DNA of 64,000 nucleotides. It comes from Bin87 sp965203855 (lineage in GTDB: Bacteria > Chloroflexota > Dehalococcoidia > Lucifugimonadales > UBA3495). The DNA is taken from NCBI GenBank assembly GCA_965203855.1, contig CBDBDN010000006.1, positions 124,001 to 188,000 of the forward strand. The letters run 5' to 3'. The position numbers and the translations under genes are program-made. Of the stretch, positions 59,887-64,000 are shown in pieces. Position 1 is the stretch's first letter; every line of letters begins with the position of its first letter. The notes below the pieces were generated by a model, which did no database searches, had not been told where the DNA came from, and saw only the letters and a program-made list of their open reading frames with translations.

Positions 59887-61245
59887 ATGTCCACGCGCCA
59901 TAACCCGGCTTGGAGTTCAGCAGTGCCTACGGATGAAACAACCCGCTATCTGGAGACGACCCCGCAATCCCGCGCGCTGTGGGAGGAGGCGTGTCGCTAT
60001 CTCCCCGACGGCGACAGCCGCAACTCCATATTCTGGAAGCCCTACCCGATTTTCACCGCATCGGCGCAGGGGGCCACCGTTACCGACGCCGATGGCGTGG
60101 AGCGGCTGGATTTTATCAACACGATGACCACGATGATACTGGGGCACGGCCCGGCGCCGGTGCTGGAAGCCGTGCGCGGCCAGCTGGATTTGGGCCTGGC
60201 TTACAACTCGCCGAACCGCCATCAAGTTGACCTGGCCCGCATCCTGTGCCGGCGCATCCCCAGTTTCCAGCAGGTGCGTTTCACCAATTCCGGCACTGAG
60301 GCTACCCTCAACACCATCCGGGCGGCGCGCGCTTTTACCGGGCGCAGCAAGTTCGCCAAAGTGGAGGGCGGCTATCACGGCACGCACGACGCCGTAATGG
60401 TCAGCCTGCGTATTGACCCGTCCGGCGGCGGCGAGTACGACAACCCGCAGCCCGTGCCGTCCAGCGCCGGCCTGGCCGCCGGCACGCTGCAACAGGCGGT
60501 TATCATTCCCTACAACGATGCGGACGCGGCGCGGCGCATTCTGGAAGCCCATGCCAACGAACTGGCCGCCGTCATCGTGGAGCCGGTGATGGGTTCGGTA
60601 GGGATGCTGCCGGCCGAGCCGGAATACCTGCAAATGCTGCGCGATTTTGCCGACGCCAGCGGCGCGCTGCTGATCTTTGACGAGGTAATCAGTTTCCGCG
60701 TGGCGGCGGGCGGCGCGCAAGAGTATTACGGGATTACGCCCGACCTGACTTCTTTGGGCAAGATAATCGGCGGCGGGTTCCCGGTGGGGGCATTCGGCGG
60801 GCGCGCCGACATAATGAGCCTGTACAGCCCGCTGCGCGGCCCCGTAGTCGCCCACGCCGGCACTTTCAACGCCAACCCGATTACGATGGCCGCCGGCGTA
60901 GCGACGCTGAACGAACTGACTCCGATACGCTACCGGCGGCTGGCAGAACTGGCCGAGATGCTGCGGCAAGGCGTCCGGCAGGTCTGCGCCGAGCTGGAGC
61001 AGCCGGCAGTGGTAACCGGGATTGGCTCCCTGTTCGGCATTCACTTTACGGGCCATCCCATCCGGCATTACCGGGACATTGCGGCGTCGGACAAGGCGCT
61101 GGCCGAGCGGGTGTTCCTGGGGATGCTGAACGAAGGCTTTTTGCTGGCGCCCAACCTGGTAGGCGCAATGTCGCTGGCGCTGGGCGAAATCGAAGTTGAC
61201 GCCTTTGTAAGGGCGTTCCGGCGCGTGCTGATGCGGCAAATATAA
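59887..61245 (+). CDS. Class III aminotransferase (glutamate-1-semialdehyde aminomutase-like)
   Basis: About 452 residues. FTNSGTEATLNTIRAARAFT, KVEGGYHGTHDAVMVSL and LLIFDEVISFRVAAGGAQEY are followed by the PLP-Lys motif TSLGKIIGGGFPVGAFGGR. The layout is that of GSA aminomutase, but a separate biosynthetic or catabolic aminotransferase is likely because no heme genes are near and many HemL-like paralogues exist in this phylum. The ATG at 59887 directly follows element M4; the ATG 12 bases earlier lies within the element. A strong terminator follows. Confidence 0.87.
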   Translation: MSTRHNPAWSSAVPTDETTRYLETTPQSRALWEEACRYLPDGDSRNSIFWKPYPIFTASAQGATVTDADGVERLDFINTMTTMILGHGPAPVLEAVRGQLDLGLAYNSPNRHQVDLARILCRRIPSFQQVRFTNSGTEATLNTIRAARAFTGRSKFAKVEGGYHGTHDAVMVSLRIDPSGGGEYDNPQPVPSSAGLAAGTLQQAVIIPYNDADAARRILEAHANELAAVIVEPVMGSVGMLPAEPEYLQMLRDFADASGALLIFDEVISFRVAAGGAQEYYGITPDLTSLGKIIGGGFPVGAFGGRADIMSLYSPLRGPVVAHAGTFNANPITMAAGVATLNELTPIRYRRLAELAEMLRQGVRQVCAELEQPAVVTGIGSLFGIHFTGHPIRHYRDIAASDKALAERVFLGMLNEGFLLAPNLVGAMSLALGEIEVDAFVRAFRRVLMRQI

Positions 61246-61246
61246 A

Positions 61247-61276
61247 GCCGGGGCGGGTTTTCCAACCCGCCCCGGC
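61247..61276. terminator. Bidirectional hairpin between convergent genes
   Basis: GCCGGGGCGGGTT, a 4-base loop and AACCCGCCCCGGC form a perfect 13-bp stem, directly after the aminotransferase stop and before the convergent small gene. There is no long U run on either strand. Confidence 0.65.
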
Positions 61277-61316
61277 CCGCTTGCTCAACCCCGACGGTTG
61301 GCGTTGGCAGTGGGGA

Positions 61317-61496
61317 TTAGGGTTCCCGCTGCATTCGCTCGCGCCAGTCGTCCGGCCGGCGGTCATAGCCCCGGTTGCGCCAGTAGGCGTCGTTGTTGGG
61401 GTTATTCTGCTGGCTCCTGTTGTCCGTATGGCGCGGATTGTTGGGGTTGAGTTGGTTCGCCCGGTTGTTACGGGCGGCGTTGCTTTTCCTGGACAT
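61317..61496 (-). CDS. Small Asn/Arg-rich protein
   Basis: A 59-residue basic, low-complexity protein (NAARNNRANQLNPNNPRHTD, then RNRGYDRRPDDWRERMQREP). I recognise no family. A strong GGAGG lies 8 bases before the ATG at 61496 and a terminator-like hairpin follows its stop, which together make a real gene likely despite its size. The composition suggests a nucleic-acid-binding or disordered protein; that is a guess. Confidence 0.55.
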   Translation of the reverse strand: MSRKSNAARNNRANQLNPNNPRHTDNRSQQNNPNNDAYWRNRGYDRRPDDWRERMQREP

Positions 61497-61664
61497 AAAC
61501 TTCACCTCCGTAGAAAAATTCGCCGGGCAACGCTGCCAGACTGCGCGGAGCAGTCAGAGAGTCCAGGAAGTGGCAGCGCCGATAGTCCCGCTTGCGCCCA
61601 TCGTATTACGATAATTCGCCGCTGTCAATAACGATAATTCGCCGCTGTCATCCGGCAGCAAGTA

Positions 61665-62768
61665 TCATCCGCCGGCGAGGTACGCCTGGCACACCCGCGC
61701 GCCGTCCAGTACTTCGCTGATGCGGGCGGTTTCGCGGATCGTGTGGAAATCCCGGACGCCGATGCCCACCGGCAGGGCGGCGATGCCATGCTCAAAAAAT
61801 ACATTGGCATCGGAGCCGCCGCCGGTAGTTTGCCGGGTCGGAACCAGGCCGACGCTGGCTACGGCGCGCATAATATCGGCCAGCGCCGGGTCATCGTCCG
61901 CTACCTGATAAGCCCGGTACTGGCTGCGGATGTCTAGGTCTATGACGGCCTTGGGATACAGCTGCGCCGCCTCATCAAAAACGCGCCGGAACTCCCCCGT
62001 ATAGTTGTCCAGCTTGGCTTGGCTCCGGGAGCGCAGTTCGCCGTCCATAAAAGCGGATTCGGGGATGATGTTGCGTTTCAGGCCGCCTTGCAACGCTCCG
62101 ATATTGGCGGTAGTTTCCGCGTCAATGCGGCCCAGAGGCAGCCGGGTCAGGATATAGGCGGCGATACGCAGCGCGGATACGCCGTTTTCCGGCTCCAGCC
62201 CGGCGTGCGCCGCAACGCCCGTGATGCGGCACTGCGCCACATTCTGCGCCGGCGCCCCTACGCAGATGCGGCTCACCGGCCCCTCTCCGTCAAAGACGAT
62301 GCCCCTCCGGGCTTGTATCAGCGCGAAATCCAGATTGCGCGCCCCGTTCAGCCCGCCTTCCTCGGCGCGCGAAAAGACGACCTGCGCCGGCCGCCGCGTC
62401 CCGCCGTCCTCAATTGCCGCCGCCAGCCCCTCCAGCACGATGGCCAGCCCCGCCTTGCAGTCGCCGCCTAGGATAGTGCTGCCGTCGGAACGGAGCGTTT
62501 CTCCATCGGCGTCCAGCGTCGGCTTGATGCCGCGCCCCGGTTCCACGGTATCCATATGCGCCGACAGCATAACCGGAGCTGCGTTAGCGGATGCGCCGGC
62601 GCCGGGGACGCTGGCAATCAGGTTGCCGTAAGCGTCATGCCGCACAGTTGCGCCCAGCCCGGCCAGCCGCCGCGAAAGGTGTTCGTCAATCGCGTCCTCC
62701 TCCCCGGTCGGGCTGTCAATCTTAATCAGGTCAATCAGAGTTTGCGTCAGACGCTGTCGGTCAGCCAT
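61665..62768 (-). CDS. M20 family peptidase (PepT-like)
   Basis: About 367 residues. MLSAHMDTVEPGRGIKP (first His/Asp metal ligands), GGDCKAGLAIVLE, VVFSRAEEGGLNGARNLDFA with the catalytic Glu pair, and TTGGGSDANVFFEHGI match the tripeptidase T/M20 group, with a dimerisation domain between. It is a cytoplasmic di-zinc aminopeptidase. The ATG at 62768 has AGGAG 6 bases upstream; the longer frame is not supported. It is divergent from moaD. Confidence 0.88.
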   Translation of the reverse strand: MADRQRLTQTLIDLIKIDSPTGEEDAIDEHLSRRLAGLGATVRHDAYGNLIASVPGAGASANAAPVMLSAHMDTVEPGRGIKPTLDADGETLRSDGSTILGGDCKAGLAIVLEGLAAAIEDGGTRRPAQVVFSRAEEGGLNGARNLDFALIQARRGIVFDGEGPVSRICVGAPAQNVAQCRITGVAAHAGLEPENGVSALRIAAYILTRLPLGRIDAETTANIGALQGGLKRNIIPESAFMDGELRSRSQAKLDNYTGEFRRVFDEAAQLYPKAVIDLDIRSQYRAYQVADDDPALADIMRAVASVGLVPTRQTTGGGSDANVFFEHGIAALPVGIGVRDFHTIRETARISEVLDGARVCQAYLAGG

Positions 62769-62869
62769 TGCTTGCTCCTGTGGTAATCTGAATAGCCGGG
62801 CTTGAAACGCTGTTCCGGCAAGGCGCGCCGTTGACACTTTACGCTGCCCGTTCCATAATCATACTCGTT

Positions 62870-63118
62870 ATGCGCTACGATGTCCGCCTTTTCGCCCTGT
62901 ACCGGGAGCGCGCCGGCGCCGCTGTGGTGTCGGTGGAACTGCCCGCCGGCGCCGTGGTCGGCGACCTTGTCGCCGCCGTCCGCGCCGACTATCCCCGGCT
63001 GGCGCCGCCCGAAGTTCGCATCGTAGTCGCCGTCAACGCCGAGTATGCCGATGATGACCAGCCGCTGCAACCCGGCGACGAAGTGTGCCTGATACCCCCC
63101 GTTAGCGGAGGTCGCTGA
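62870..63118 (+). CDS. moaD: Molybdopterin synthase sulfur carrier subunit MoaD
   Basis: An 82-residue ubiquitin-fold protein: RLFALYRERAGAAVVSVELP, IVVAVNAEYADDDQPLQPGD and EVCLIPPVSGGR. MoaD normally ends in Gly-Gly, whose carboxylate is thiolated. Here one Arg follows, so the usual thiocarboxylate terminus would be blocked unless the Arg is removed. moaE begins 3 bases after its stop. The ATG at 62870 fits the family start. Confidence 0.88.
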   Translation: MRYDVRLFALYRERAGAAVVSVELPAGAVVGDLVAAVRADYPRLAPPEVRIVVAVNAEYADDDQPLQPGDEVCLIPPVSGGR

Positions 63119-63121
63119 CTG

Positions 63122-63592
63122 ATGATTATTCTTACCGACGAACCCCTGGATCCGGCTGCCGTTACCGATGCAGTGCGGCAGGACGGCAACGGCGCAGTGG
63201 TTACCTTCCTCGGCACAACCCGCGACAACTTTGACGGCAAAACCGTTACCCGGCTGGAATACGAAGCCTACGACGCAATGGCCGTCAAAAAACTGCGCGA
63301 AGTCAGAGACGGCTTGCGCGCCGACTACGGCATTGCGGACATTGCCATCGCTCACCGCACCGGACGGGTTGATGTCGGCCAAATCAGCTTGATAGTGGCG
63401 GCAGCGTCGCCGCACCGCCAAGAGGCGTTTGAGGCGTGCCACGAAGCCGTCAACCGCATCAAAACCACCGTGCCAATCTGGAAAAAAGAATGGTTCGCCG
63501 ACGGTTCCCGCTGGGTTGCCTGCGAAAACCACGAGTTCGCGGACGCCGCCGAGCATCCGCATCACCACGCCCTTGCAACAGCCGGCGATTAG
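63122..63592 (+). CDS. moaE: Molybdopterin synthase catalytic subunit MoaE
   Basis: A 156-residue protein: GAVVTFLGTTRDNFDGKTVT, LEYEAYDAMAVKKLREVRD, AHRTGRVDVGQISLIVAAAS and the catalytic-Lys stretch TTVPIWKKEWFADGSRWV. With MoaD it makes molybdopterin from precursor Z. It is next to moaD. The molybdopterin oxidoreductase at 23.4 kb is one user in this window. Confidence 0.93.
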   Translation: MIILTDEPLDPAAVTDAVRQDGNGAVVTFLGTTRDNFDGKTVTRLEYEAYDAMAVKKLREVRDGLRADYGIADIAIAHRTGRVDVGQISLIVAAASPHRQEAFEACHEAVNRIKTTVPIWKKEWFADGSRWVACENHEFADAAEHPHHHALATAGD

Positions 63593-63610
63593 GGCATATC
63601 GGTTGCATAT

Positions 63611-63660
63611 ACCGTCATTCCACACCCCAACCGTCATTCCGGCGAAAGCCGGAATCTATG
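63611..63660. repeat. Partial MITE end after moaE
   Basis: Two tip copies (ACCGTCATTCCACACCCC, then AACCGTCATTCC) run into one full palindrome ATTCCGGCGAAAGCCGGAAT. The other half of the element is absent. Confidence 0.75.
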
Positions 63661-63722
63661 GCCGTGGTTGGGAAATGACGATGACTTTGGCGATATGTCC
63701 TCCGTTAGCGCAGCCCCATAGT

Positions 63723-64000
63723 TCAGCGCAGCCCGCCAATCAGATGCACCAGCATCAGCCCGTCCGACAGGTTGACTTCCCGCACCACCTGCTCAATAGC
63801 CGGCAGCAGGATTTCTCCGCCGTCCGCGGCGTCCACTACATAAACATCGTTGCTCCCGGTGGCCAGCACCTCCCCGGATTTCCCCCAGCGTTTCGCCGGC
63901 GTCGGTGATCACACTGAGGCCCACCAGCTGATAATGGTAATACTCGCCGGCCGCCAGTTCCGGGTCCGTATCGGCGGCGGCGTACACCCATTCCCCGGCC
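63723..64000 (-). pseudogene. rimM: 16S rRNA processing protein RimM, C-terminal part, one frameshift (partial)
   Basis: The gene enters from the right edge. Its PRC-barrel part reads AAGEYYHYQLVGLSVITDAG and GETLGEI, then changes frame at C4 (63872-63875) into EVLATGSNDVYVVDAADGGE and ILLPAIEQVVREVNLSDGLM to the stop. RimM helps mature the 30S subunit head. One extra base explains the break. RimM is normally indispensable for growth rate, so a read error is quite possible. Confidence 0.75.

Overview
The window is GC-rich, densely coded DNA from a bacterium that is most likely a member of the Chloroflexota, in the Dehalococcoidia/SAR202 neighbourhood. This placement is inference. It rests on the gene mix: MaoC-type dehydratase halves beside plsX and fabG, two luciferase-like (LLM) flavin oxidoreductases, a mycothiol-type formaldehyde dehydrogenase, MmgE/PrpD, a dihydroxyphthalate-decarboxylase-like protein, L-2-hydroxyglutarate oxidase, and many PaREP1/HEPN-like small proteins. 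No 16S gene or other decisive marker is present. The only tRNA is tRNA-Ser(CGA).

Layout. 0-3.5 kb (minus): dehydratase pair, plsX, fabG and an isocitrate-lyase-family gene, a fatty acid/phospholipid cluster. 3.7-5.4 kb: type II restriction-modification pair. 5.5-10.2 kb: lhgO, hicAB, MmgE/PrpD and a quinone oxidoreductase. 10.2-10.9 kb: secreted protein with a C15 tract. 11.1-11.6 kb: copy 1 of a promoter-bearing repeat. 11.8-15.9 kb: pstC-pstA-pstB-phoU, every gene frameshifted. 16-22.9 kb: LLM oxidoreductase, broken SGNH hydrolase, HAD, alpha/beta hydrolase, mycothiol-type dehydrogenase, peroxiredoxin. 23-25.3 kb: tRNA-Ser, molybdopterin oxidoreductase, a 23-bp tandem array and a flavin reductase. 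25.3-30.1 kb (minus): two M50 proteases (one catalytically dead), Uma2 nuclease, MBL hydrolase, apt. 30.4-31 kb: second secreted paralogue, with a C14 tract. 31.4-35.2 kb: yraN, rnhB, mnmA and three tandem HEPN-like genes. 35.4-40.3 kb: LLM oxidoreductase, a large DNA methyltransferase and a substrate-binding protein. 40.4-42.2 kb: five overlapping genes, two HEPN-like pairs plus a membrane protein. 42.4-44.2 kb: deacetylase remnant, HbpS-like protein, repeat copy 2. 44.3-49.9 kb: erpA-like, ygfZ-like, nuclease-like, DUF952 and two lipoprotein trypsin-like proteases. 50-53.5 kb: argF-like, der, plsY. 53.6-54.1 kb: repeat copy 3. 54.3-57.4 kb: ferritin-like protein, HEPN-like pair, and a nuclease gene with an amber stop. 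57.6-64 kb: coiled-coil membrane protein, MFS exporter, class III aminotransferase, M20 peptidase, moaD-moaE and the end of rimM.

Housekeeping operons are interrupted by accessory DNA of three kinds: small HEPN-like and nuclease genes; a 100-bp palindromic MITE-like family with tandem arrays of its tip; and a three-copy, roughly 0.5-kb repeat with a conserved promoter that looks like a multicopy noncoding RNA. The strongest candidates for undescribed biology are the two paralogous secreted proteins with C15/C14 tracts near their N-termini (possible phase variation), the three-copy transcribed repeat, and the HEPN-pair operon at 40.4-42.2 kb. Frameshifts cluster in pst-phoU and in the SGNH gene. 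They may be real decay or sequencing error, and the sequence alone cannot settle this.
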